Source of the DNA: an uncultured Stenotrophomonas sp.
GTDB lineage: Bacteria; Pseudomonadota; Gammaproteobacteria; Xanthomonadales; Xanthomonadaceae
Assembly (NCBI GenBank): GCA_913775725.1
Contig: CAJYNG010000017.1
Location: forward strand, 217,996 to 281,995
Length of the DNA: 64,000 bases
Direction of reading: 5' to 3'
Below the pieces are notes generated by a model. The model made no database searches and was not told where the DNA came from. It was given only the letters and a program-made list of their open reading frames with translations. Position numbers and translations under genes: made by a program. This document shows positions 57,032 to 64,000 of the stretch, piece by piece; the stretch's first letter is position 1, and each line of letters starts with the position of its first letter.

Positions 57032-58342
57032 ATGACATCGCACTCACCGTCCTGCGCCGATGCTGCCCACATGGACAGCGTACCCACCGCCGTCGCTGCC
57101 CCGCAGCACGATCTCGCCCACCAGTTCGCACGGGTGCGTGCGCGCAGCATGCAACTGGCCGCGCCGCTCAACGCCGAGGACGCCATGCTGCAGAGCATGG
57201 CCGATGCCAGCCCGAGCAAATGGCACCTGGCCCACACCACCTGGTTCTTCGAACGCTTCGTGCTGGCGGGTTTCACTGCTGCACCGGCGCATGACCCGGC
57301 CTGGGATTACCTGTTCAACAGCTACTACAAGAGCATCGGGCCGGCGCATGCCCGGCCGCAGCGTGGGCTGCTGTCGCGGCCATCGCTGCAGCAGGTGCGC
57401 GACTATCGCCAGCAGGTGGATGCACAGGTGCAGTCGCGGCTGGCGGCAGGCGATCTTGATGAGCAGGCGCTGCAGCACCTGCAGTTGGGCCTGCAGCACG
57501 AACAGCAGCACCAGGAACTGCTGCTCACCGACATCAAGCATGCGTTCTGGTGCAGCCCGTTGCAGCCCGCCTACCGCCAGGACCTGCAACCTGCCGCCAG
57601 CGCTGCCAGTGCGCAGGGCTGGATCGAATCACCCGAGCGCATTGTCACCGTCGGTGCCGCAGCCTGGCCGCTGCATACCGCCTTCGCCTACGACAACGAA
57701 TCGCCAGTGCATCGCGTGTTGCTCCCCGCGCACGCACTGGCCGAGCGTCCCGTCAGCAATGACGAGTACCGCGCCTTCATCGACGCCGGCGGCTACCGCG
57801 AGCCGCGCTGGTGGCTCAGTGAAGGCTGGGTAGTGCGTGAAGCCGAGGACTGGCGGCATCCGCTGTACTGGGATGACGCCCTGCAGCGCGAGTACACCCT
57901 GGGCGGTTGGCGCGAACTGGATCCGCACGCGCCGGTCTGCCACCTCAGCTACTACGAGGCCGATGCCTGCGCCCGCTGGGCCGGCGCGCGCCTGCCCAGC
58001 GAGTTCGAGTGGGAAGCCGCTGCCGCGTCGCAGCCGCTGCGGGGCCATTTCGCCGATGACGATCGGCTGCACCCGCAGGCAGCGCAGGGCCGTGGAATGC
58101 GGCAGCTGTTCGGCGATGTCTGGGAATGGACCCACAGTGCCTACGGTGCCTACCCGGGCTTTCGCCCCTTCGCCGGCAACCTTGGTGAGTACAACGGCAA
58201 GTTCATGTGCGGGCAGTGGGTGTTGCGCGGTGGCAGCTGCGTGACGCCCCGCGGCCATGTGCGCGCCAGCTACCGCAACTTCTTCATGCCACCGGCGCGC
58301 TGGCAGTTCTCCGGGCTGCGCCTGGCCAGGGACGTCGCATGA
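57032..58342 (+). CDS. egtB: Ergothioneine biosynthesis sulfoxide synthase EgtB
   Basis: Iron enzyme that joins a thiol to trimethylhistidine (hercynine) in ergothioneine synthesis. 436 residues; DinB-like N-terminal domain with WHLAHTTWFFE (His65 or His68) and HEQQHQE (His156, His160, Glu162) as iron ligands, then a formylglycine-generating-enzyme-like C-terminal domain with LPSEFEWEAAA, GDVWEWTHSAY and VLRGGSCVTP. A start 13 codons later is also possible. It overlaps egtD by four bases. A selenoneine-pathway SenA role is less likely because its partner is EgtD. Confidence 0.93.
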   Translation: MTSHSPSCADAAHMDSVPTAVAAPQHDLAHQFARVRARSMQLAAPLNAEDAMLQSMADASPSKWHLAHTTWFFERFVLAGFTAAPAHDPAWDYLFNSYYKSIGPAHARPQRGLLSRPSLQQVRDYRQQVDAQVQSRLAAGDLDEQALQHLQLGLQHEQQHQELLLTDIKHAFWCSPLQPAYRQDLQPAASAASAQGWIESPERIVTVGAAAWPLHTAFAYDNESPVHRVLLPAHALAERPVSNDEYRAFIDAGGYREPRWWLSEGWVVREAEDWRHPLYWDDALQREYTLGGWRELDPHAPVCHLSYYEADACARWAGARLPSEFEWEAAAASQPLRGHFADDDRLHPQAAQGRGMRQLFGDVWEWTHSAYGAYPGFRPFAGNLGEYNGKFMCGQWVLRGGSCVTPRGHVRASYRNFFMPPARWQFSGLRLARDVA

Positions 58343-59313
58343 GTACGGTGCAGGACGCGCTGCACGCATTGACCGATCTCACCCCCGGGCGCCAGCAGAT
58401 CCTGGCTGACGTGGTGGCCGGGTTGTCGCGCACGCCCCGCCAGCTACCGTCCAAGTACTTCTACGATGCACGCGGCTCGCGTCTGTTCGAGCAGATCACG
58501 CAGACCCCCGAGTACTACCCCACGCGCACCGAGCTGGCCCTGCTGGCGCGTGTGCTGCCGGACATCGCCCGCACCGTTGGCCCGCGCCTGCACGTGGTGG
58601 AGCTGGGCAGCGGCAGCGGACGCAAGACCGCGCTGCTGCTGGCCGCCCTGCACGACCCGGTGGCCTACACGCCGATTGAAATCTCGCGTGCCGCGCTGCT
58701 GTCCAGCATCGACCATCTGGCACCGGCGCTGCCCGAGGTGGAGATGCTGCCGGTCTGTGCCGACTTCACCCGTCCCGTGGCCGTGCCCATGCCCGAACGC
58801 GAGCCCGCGCGACGGCTGCTGTTCTTCCCCGGCTCCACGCTGGGCAACTTTGAAGGCGAAGACGCGGTCGCACTGCTGCGCGCGATGCGCCAGACGATGG
58901 GCCGCGACGGTCTGGCCCTGATCGGCATCGATCTGCACAAGGACCCGGCAATGATCGAGGCCGCCTACAACGATGCGCAGGGCGTCACCGCCGCATTCAC
59001 CCTCAATCTGCTGGCCCGGCTCAACCGTGAGATCGGCAGCGACTTCGACCTCGACGGCTTCCGCCACCGCGCCCGCTACAGCACCGCGCGGCTGCGCATC
59101 GAAACCGACCTGGTCAGCGGTGGGCCCCAGGATGTGCATCTGGATGGCCGCACCTTCCACTTCGCCGCCGGTGAACCTATCCGCGTCGAGTACAGCCACA
59201 AGTACACCGACGACAGCTTCGAGGCGCTGCTGCAGGAGGCGGGACTGCAGGTCACGCAGCGCTGGAATGCCGACAGTCCCGCCTACGGCCTGCGCCTGCT
59301 GCGTGCCATCTAG
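58339..59313 (+). CDS. egtD: L-histidine N(alpha)-methyltransferase EgtD
   Basis: SAM-dependent enzyme that trimethylates histidine to hercynine, the first step of ergothioneine synthesis. 324 residues: PSKYFYDARGSRLFEQIT and TPEYYPTRTE at the N-terminus, the SAM motif VVELGSGSGRKTALLL, and FFPGSTLGNFEGED in the middle are family hallmarks. ATGA overlap with egtB shows a two-gene operon. No egtA, egtC or egtE homologue is adjacent. Confidence 0.95.
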   Translation: MSTVQDALHALTDLTPGRQQILADVVAGLSRTPRQLPSKYFYDARGSRLFEQITQTPEYYPTRTELALLARVLPDIARTVGPRLHVVELGSGSGRKTALLLAALHDPVAYTPIEISRAALLSSIDHLAPALPEVEMLPVCADFTRPVAVPMPEREPARRLLFFPGSTLGNFEGEDAVALLRAMRQTMGRDGLALIGIDLHKDPAMIEAAYNDAQGVTAAFTLNLLARLNREIGSDFDLDGFRHRARYSTARLRIETDLVSGGPQDVHLDGRTFHFAAGEPIRVEYSHKYTDDSFEALLQEAGLQVTQRWNADSPAYGLRLLRAI

Positions 59314-59397
59314 GGCAGGCGGCCAGCCGGTGCCCCTTCAGGTTCAGCAGTACCGCTACCCCTAAGATGGCCGTGCAACGGCAACACGGAGGACGCC

Positions 59398-60666
59398 ATG
59401 CCCATTCTGACCACGCTCGGCCTGGCGGCCGCTCTCGCCTCGCCCCCCGCGCTGCCTGCAGCATCCCATGCCAGCGTCGATCCGGCCTTCGGCCGCTGCC
59501 TGGCGGGTCTGCAGGCCACGGCCACCAGCCAGGGCATCAGCGCCGACCGCTTCAATGAGATCACCGCCGGGCTCACCCCGGATCCCAGCGTGGTTGGCCT
59601 GCTTGATGCGCAGCCGGAATTCACCACGCCGATCTGGGACTACCTGGCCGCGCTGGTCGATCGCCAGCGCGTGGCCGATGGTCGCGGCATGCTGCAGCAG
59701 CACCGCGACCTGCTCGATCGGGTGTCGGCGCAGTACGGCGTCGACCCGGCCACCATCGTCGCGGTCTGGGGCGTGGAGAGCGACTACGGCCGCGTGTTCG
59801 GCAAGCGCCCACTGCTGCAGTCACTGGCCACGCTGTCCTGTGCCGGCCGTCGCCAACCCTTCTTCCGCGGTGAACTGCTGGCGCTGCTCACGCTGATCGA
59901 CCGCGGGGACCTGCAGGCACAGGGGCTCACCGGTTCCTGGGCCGGTGCCTTCGGGCATACGCAGTTCATGCCCAGCACGTATGCACGCATCGCCGTGGAC
60001 GGTGATGGCGATGGCCGCCGCGATCTGGTCGGCAGCATTCCCGATGCGCTGGCGTCCACCGCCAACTACCTCAAGCGCGCCGGCTGGCGCAGCGGAGAGC
60101 CGTGGGGCATGGAAGTTCGCGTTCCTGCTGGCTTCAACGCCAGCCAGGCCGGGCGCACCCAGCGTCGCGCCCTGGCCGACTGGCGTGCGCAGGGCGTGAC
60201 CGCGCTGGATGGCGGCGCGTTGGCTCCGGCCAACCTGCCGGCGGATGCGCGCGCCGCCCTGCTGCTGCCGGCCGGCAACAAGGGCCCGGCATTGCTGGTG
60301 TTCCGCAACTACGACGCGATCTACAGCTACAACGCCGCCGAAAGCTATGCGCTGGCGATCGCGACGCTGGCTGACCAATTGCGTGGCGGCAACGGGTTGG
60401 CCACCGCCTGGCCGACCGACGACCCGGGCCTGGGCCGCGATGAGCGCCGCCAGCTGCAGACCCTGCTGCTGGCCCGTGGCCACGACATCGGTGCCGCCGA
60501 CGGCATGATCGGTACCGCCACCCGTCGCGCGATCCAGACCGAGCAGCAGCGCCTGGGCTGGAGCGAGGTGGATGGCCGCGCGGGCCAGCGCATCCTGCGC
60601 ACGCTGCAGGAAGAGGCGGCCGCCATCGCACCCGCTGGGCAGAAGGCCTTGCCGGCGGCACGTTGA
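59398..60666 (+). CDS. MltB-family lytic murein transglycosylase with peptidoglycan-binding domain
   Basis: Cleaves peptidoglycan glycan strands with formation of anhydro-muramic ends. 422 residues: a signal peptide, an SLT2/MltB catalytic domain with Glu127 in WGVESDYGRVFGKRP and AGAFGHTQFMPSTY, and a C-terminal peptidoglycan-binding type 1 domain with LARGHDIGAADGMIGTATRR (about 360-410). The signal peptide is short and has no lipobox cysteine, so it is periplasmic rather than anchored, closer to the MltB-like SltB group. Confidence 0.93.
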   Translation: MPILTTLGLAAALASPPALPAASHASVDPAFGRCLAGLQATATSQGISADRFNEITAGLTPDPSVVGLLDAQPEFTTPIWDYLAALVDRQRVADGRGMLQQHRDLLDRVSAQYGVDPATIVAVWGVESDYGRVFGKRPLLQSLATLSCAGRRQPFFRGELLALLTLIDRGDLQAQGLTGSWAGAFGHTQFMPSTYARIAVDGDGDGRRDLVGSIPDALASTANYLKRAGWRSGEPWGMEVRVPAGFNASQAGRTQRRALADWRAQGVTALDGGALAPANLPADARAALLLPAGNKGPALLVFRNYDAIYSYNAAESYALAIATLADQLRGGNGLATAWPTDDPGLGRDERRQLQTLLLARGHDIGAADGMIGTATRRAIQTEQQRLGWSEVDGRAGQRILRTLQEEAAAIAPAGQKALPAAR

Positions 60667-60706
60667 CCGCGACATCATCGCCGCGGTCTTCAAGGAGCGT
60701 CATCGC

Positions 60707-61573
60707 ATGCAGTCGAATCCGGACATCAGCACTGGCCTGTATCACGGCCTGGAGGCCTGGCAGGTGCGAACCGCCAATGCCACGGTGGTCGTCAGTGTGT
60801 TTGGTGGCCAGCTGCTGTCCTTCATTCCCGATGGGCAGCCCGACCTGCTGTGGCTTTCGCCCACGCGCGCCGAGCTGCCCACGCCCATCCGCGGTGGCGT
60901 TCCGGTGTGCTGGCCGTGGTTCGGTCGCCAGGGCCAGAGTGCCGATGTACCGGCGCATGGCGTGGTACGTACCGCGCGCTGGGAGCTTCTGCAGGCCAGC
61001 CAGAGCGATGACGGTGAGGTCGAGCTGCAGTTGGCGCCTGCGCCCTGCGTCGATCCCGGCCTGCGTCTGCAGATGCAGCTGCGCATCGGCCGCCAGCTGC
61101 GCCAGCAGCTGGTCACCGAGAACACCGGAACCTCGCCGGTGACCTTCACCCAGGCCCTGCACAGCTATTTCCGGGTGGGCGATGCCAACCGGGTCGAGGT
61201 CGAGGGCCTTGATGGCCTGCAGTACCTGGACAAGTACGAGGACTATGCGCAGCTGCGCCTGCAACAGGGACCGTGGTCATTGCGTGATCCGCGTGATCCC
61301 GGTCGCAGCGATCGCATCTATACCGGTGCCGGCGGCCATTACGTGCTGCGTGATCCCGTACTGCAGCGACGGATCGAGATCCGCAGCGAAGGCAGCCAGA
61401 CGCTGGTGGCCTGGAATCCCGGTGCCGAGGCCGCAGCCAGGATGGCCGATGTCGGCGATGGCTGGCACGATTACGTCTGCCTGGAAGTCGCCAACGCCGG
61501 CCCGGAGCAGATTACGCTTGCGCCAGGTGCGCGCCATCAGCTGGCGCAGACCCTGGCCAGTACCGCGCTGTAG
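60707..61573 (+). CDS. D-hexose-6-phosphate mutarotase (YeaD-like aldose 1-epimerase family)
   Basis: Interconverts anomers of hexose-6-phosphates. 288 residues of galactose mutarotase-like beta-sandwich: VSVFGGQLLSFIPDGQPDLLWLSP, PIRGGVPVCWPWFG and PAHGVVRTARWEL near the N-terminus and ALHSYFRVGDANRVEVEGL in the middle are typical. AAGGAG is positioned well before the ATG. It lies 40 bp after the transglycosylase gene on the same strand. Confidence 0.92.
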   Translation: MQSNPDISTGLYHGLEAWQVRTANATVVVSVFGGQLLSFIPDGQPDLLWLSPTRAELPTPIRGGVPVCWPWFGRQGQSADVPAHGVVRTARWELLQASQSDDGEVELQLAPAPCVDPGLRLQMQLRIGRQLRQQLVTENTGTSPVTFTQALHSYFRVGDANRVEVEGLDGLQYLDKYEDYAQLRLQQGPWSLRDPRDPGRSDRIYTGAGGHYVLRDPVLQRRIEIRSEGSQTLVAWNPGAEAAARMADVGDGWHDYVCLEVANAGPEQITLAPGARHQLAQTLASTAL

Positions 61574-61623
61574 GCGCTGGCAGCGGTTTCAGTTTGTCGA
61601 TGCAGGTAGCAAGGACGGAAAAC

Positions 61624-62397
61624 ATGCAGGAAGCACAATGGTGGTACGCCAATGGCAGGCAGAGCAGTGGGCCGGTGGATCTGGCCGGTCTTCGCCAGCT
61701 GCAGCAGGAAGGGACGGTTACGGCGCGCACGCTGCTCTGGTGCGAAGGCATGCCCTCATGGCGGCCGTTGTCGGAACTGGAGCAGGCTTCCACGCCCATC
61801 GAGGTGGCTCCGGCCCCGGATATCGACGCAGCCCCTGCGGTTGAGGGCATCGCGCCGAGTGTCGGCGATCCGTCCGATCCCTATCGTGCGCCGGTCGCTG
61901 TACCGGATAGGGCCGTGGCTGCCGGGCTGGAGGGCGAGATGGCCTTGTACGCCAGCGTGGTCGGCGGCAACTTCCCGATCTATCGCCAGCGCTGGCGGCT
62001 GGATCAGGGCATTGCGACGGGCAGTGGCACCTGGCACTGGCCGGCCTTCCTGCTCGGCCTGATCTGGATGATGTACCGCAAGATGTACCGCCTGGCGGCG
62101 ATGTGGGCTGGCCTGCTGCTGCTGATCAGCGTGGTGGAGACCTTGCTGGACGTGCCGGATGGCCTGTCGCTGGTCATCACCTTCGCACTCAGCATCACCA
62201 CCGGCATCTTTGGCAACAGCTGGTACCTGGCACACTGCCAGCGCCTGATCGCCCAGGCCCGAGCCGTCACCGGCGGCGATGACGCACGGCTGCGCAGCGA
62301 GCTGACCGCGCGCGGCGGCACCAGCGTGGTCGCCACACTGATCGCCATCGTCATCGCGGTGGTACTGAGCGCCGTCGGCGCCGCATTGGCGGGGTAG
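61624..62397 (+). CDS. GYF-domain membrane protein with DUF2628-like C-terminus
   Basis: 257 residues. The N-terminal 55 residues form a GYF_2 domain (WWYANGRQSSGPVDLAGLRQ, TLLWCEGMPSWRPLSEL), a probable protein-protein interaction module. A Pro/Ala-rich linker leads to a membrane part with three or four hydrophobic segments (FLLGLIWMMYRKMYRLAAMW) resembling DUF2628 proteins. Function unknown. The chosen start has AAGGACGG upstream. It ends seven bases before the stop of the convergent benE. Confidence 0.85.
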   Translation: MQEAQWWYANGRQSSGPVDLAGLRQLQQEGTVTARTLLWCEGMPSWRPLSELEQASTPIEVAPAPDIDAAPAVEGIAPSVGDPSDPYRAPVAVPDRAVAAGLEGEMALYASVVGGNFPIYRQRWRLDQGIATGSGTWHWPAFLLGLIWMMYRKMYRLAAMWAGLLLLISVVETLLDVPDGLSLVITFALSITTGIFGNSWYLAHCQRLIAQARAVTGGDDARLRSELTARGGTSVVATLIAIVIAVVLSAVGAALAG

Positions 62398-62403
62398 GGT
62401 GGG

Positions 62404-63591
62404 TCAGCGGCCCTGACGGGGCCGCAGCACCAGCAGGCACAGCGTACCGGCCACCAGGCCCCAGAACGCCGAGCCGATGCCGGCCAGTGAGACGCCCGAG
62501 GCGGTGACCAGGAAGGTGACCAGTGCCGCCTCGCGGTCCCGCTCCACCGCCAGCGCACTGGCCAGGCTGTTGGCGATGGTGCCGAACAGCGCGATACCGG
62601 CCACGCAGGCCACCAGCTCCTTCGGGAAGGCCGCGAACAGTGCGGCCACCGTGGCGCCGAACAGCCCGACGACTATATAGAAGGCGCCGGCAGCCATGGC
62701 CGCGGTATAGCGTCGTGCCGGGTCCTCATGCGCATCACGGCCCATGCAGATCGCGGCGGTGATCGCGGCGAGGTTGAGCGCATAGGCACCGAAGGGGGCC
62801 AGCAATGTGTTGACCACGCCGATCCAGCCGATCAGGGGCGACACCGGGGCGTCGTAGCCGGAGGCCCGCATCACGGCGACGCCGGGAATGTTCTGCGAGG
62901 CCATCGTGACCACGAACAAGGGCAGGGCGATGCCCGCGACGGCGGTCCAGGACAGCGAGGGTGTCACCCACTGCGGCACCGCCAGCTGCAGCTGTACCTG
63001 TTGTGCGTGCAGCAGGCCACGGCTGGCCGCGACCGCGATGCCGACCAGCAGGGTGGCGATGACCGCATAGCGCGGGAACAGGCGGCGTCCGGCCAGCCAG
63101 GTGGCGAACATTGCCAGCGCCAGTACCAGTTGGGTGTTCATGGCCACGAACACGTCCAGACCGAAGCGCAGCAGCACCCCAGCCAGCATGCCGGCGGCCA
63201 GCGCCATCGGCACCCGCTTCATCAACCGGGCGAAGATGCCGGAGAAGCCTGCCAGCATGCCCAGCACCGCGGCGAGCAGGAATGCACCGGTGGCTTCAGC
63301 GAGCGAGGCGCCACCGGCACCGACCACCAGCATCGCCGCGCCCGGTGTCGACCACGCGGTCACCACTGGCACGCGATAGCGCAGCGACAGCCCGATGCAG
63401 GTGACACCCATGCCCAGTCCCAGTGCCCACATCCATGAGGCGATCTGTGCCTGGTTGGCACCGACGGCTTGTGCAGCCTGGAACACGATGACGGCTGAAC
63501 TGGCGAAGCCGACCAGCACAGTAATGAAGCCGGCAACGAGGGCCGGTACTGAAAGGTCGCGCCACCACGCTTGCCGCACCTGCATGTTCAT
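62404..63591 (-). CDS. benE: BenE-family benzoate/proton symporter-like transporter
   Basis: 395-residue inner-membrane transporter with about 12 hydrophobic segments. Family hallmarks: VPALVAGFITVLVGFASSAVIVFQAA at the start (key part GFITVLVGFASSAVIVFQAA), VVTAWSTPGAAML and ASQNIPGVAVMRASGYDAPV in the middle. The family takes up benzoate in aromatic-degrading bacteria, but many genomes carry it without benzoate catabolic genes, as in this window. The start MNMQVRQAWWRDL was chosen to begin close to the first membrane segment. Confidence 0.9.
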   Translation of the reverse strand: MNMQVRQAWWRDLSVPALVAGFITVLVGFASSAVIVFQAAQAVGANQAQIASWMWALGLGMGVTCIGLSLRYRVPVVTAWSTPGAAMLVVGAGGASLAEATGAFLLAAVLGMLAGFSGIFARLMKRVPMALAAGMLAGVLLRFGLDVFVAMNTQLVLALAMFATWLAGRRLFPRYAVIATLLVGIAVAASRGLLHAQQVQLQLAVPQWVTPSLSWTAVAGIALPLFVVTMASQNIPGVAVMRASGYDAPVSPLIGWIGVVNTLLAPFGAYALNLAAITAAICMGRDAHEDPARRYTAAMAAGAFYIVVGLFGATVAALFAAFPKELVACVAGIALFGTIANSLASALAVERDREAALVTFLVTASGVSLAGIGSAFWGLVAGTLCLLVLRPRQGR

Positions 63592-63733
63592 TGCCGTCTC
63601 TCCACTGTGCATCCGTGCATTGATAGCCCTTGTGGCGTTGACCGCGCAACGCGCGGTCAACGCCACAGTGATCTTCGAGCGTACGTCATGCGTGATGTTG
63701 CGTTGGTTCTGTCATCACCCTGCAAAAAAATGC

Positions 63734-63761
63734 TTGACGAAATCTGCAGGATCTCTAGAAT
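63734..63761 (+). promoter_or_regulatory. Strong sigma70 promoter 1 of a tandem array
   Basis: TTGACG at 63734-63739 and TAGAAT at 63756-63761 with a 16-bp spacer, preceded by an A-run (63723-63730) resembling an UP element. No coding sequence follows within the remaining 240 bases. Confidence 0.7.
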
Positions 63762-63851
63762 TCGCTCCCTTGCTGCAGCGCACCGCTTCTTCGGAAACGG
63801 CACGCAAACAGCAACGCCACCACCGACGAACGAGATGATCGAACGAAGGTG

Positions 63852-63879
63852 TTGACGGACTCGAAAAGTCCGGCATAAT
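63852..63879 (+). promoter_or_regulatory. Strong sigma70 promoter 2 of a tandem array
   Basis: TTGACG at 63852-63857 and CATAAT at 63874-63879 with a 16-bp spacer. GGTG precedes the -35, as in promoter 3, and the spacers share the word GAAAAG followed by CCGGC. Confidence 0.72.
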
Positions 63880-63973
63880 AGGCGGCTCGCAACGACGAAA
63901 GACCTTCGGGTCCAACGACGAAGCAGCATCGGCAACAACGTCCACCCCGGTGAGACGGCCTTGAAAAAAGGTG

Positions 63974-64000
63974 TTGACGAAGCGGAAAAGCCGGCTATAA
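63974..64000 (+). promoter_or_regulatory. Strong sigma70 promoter 3, cut by the window edge
   Basis: TTGACG at 63974-63979 and TATAA starting at 63996, 16-bp spacer, with an A-run in front (63964-63969). Near-duplicate of promoter 2. Such arrays usually drive rRNA or tRNA operons; the 3' gene lies outside the window. The 409 bases after benE hold these promoters and no gene. Confidence 0.7.

Noticed and set aside
57032-58342. EgtB as SenA (selenoneine synthesis)
   Set aside because: The coupled partner is EgtD, and no SenB-like glycosyltransferase or SelD homologue is adjacent.

Overview
The window is a GC-rich (roughly two thirds G+C) gammaproteobacterial chromosome segment spanning the replication-origin region. 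The gene order recF-dnaN-dnaA | rpmH-rnpA-yidC, the protein sequences, and many intergenic 'GTAG + stem-loop' repeats (the SMAG class described for Stenotrophomonas maltophilia) point to the Stenotrophomonas maltophilia complex within Xanthomonadaceae. No prophage, transposase, CRISPR array or tRNA gene was seen.

Layout. 0-5 kb is the origin block. recF (cut by the window edge), dnaN and dnaA run leftward; DnaA boxes lie in three intergenic spacers and there is a cluster of parS-like palindromes. 5-12 kb runs rightward with rpmH, rnpA, yidC, a multidomain lipoprotein (polysaccharide deacetylase + caspase-like + TPR) and mnmE. 11.6-28 kb holds scattered housekeeping and metabolic genes: a GlpQ-type phosphodiesterase, a rhomboid protease, a TerC transporter behind a probable yybP-ykoY manganese riboswitch, an RlmI-type methyltransferase, a dipeptidase, transporters, two divergent LysR/oxidoreductase pairs, GST, rmuC and a glutathione peroxidase. 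28-32 kb is a complete leftward mlaFEDCBA lipid-transport operon. 32.4-41.3 kb is recC-recB-recD. 42-47 kb is a MarR-DUF1656-HlyD-NodT-FUSC efflux operon. 48-54 kb is folE followed by a three-gene SMC complex of the JetABC/MksFEB (Wadjet-type) family that lacks the JetD nuclease gene. 54-63.6 kb holds a TSUP permease, a YchJ protein, a diguanylate cyclase, the ergothioneine pair egtB-egtD, a lytic transglycosylase, a mutarotase, a GYF-domain membrane protein and benE. The last 270 bases carry three tandem strong promoters pointing out of the window, most likely for a stable-RNA operon.

The items most worth a second look are: the Wadjet/Mks cluster without a nuclease; three copies of a long palindromic element whose inner and outer stems change sequence but keep pairing; the lipoprotein joining deacetylase, caspase and TPR modules; the parS cluster and two competing oriC-like spacers; and genes whose stop codon is supplied by a SMAG repeat.
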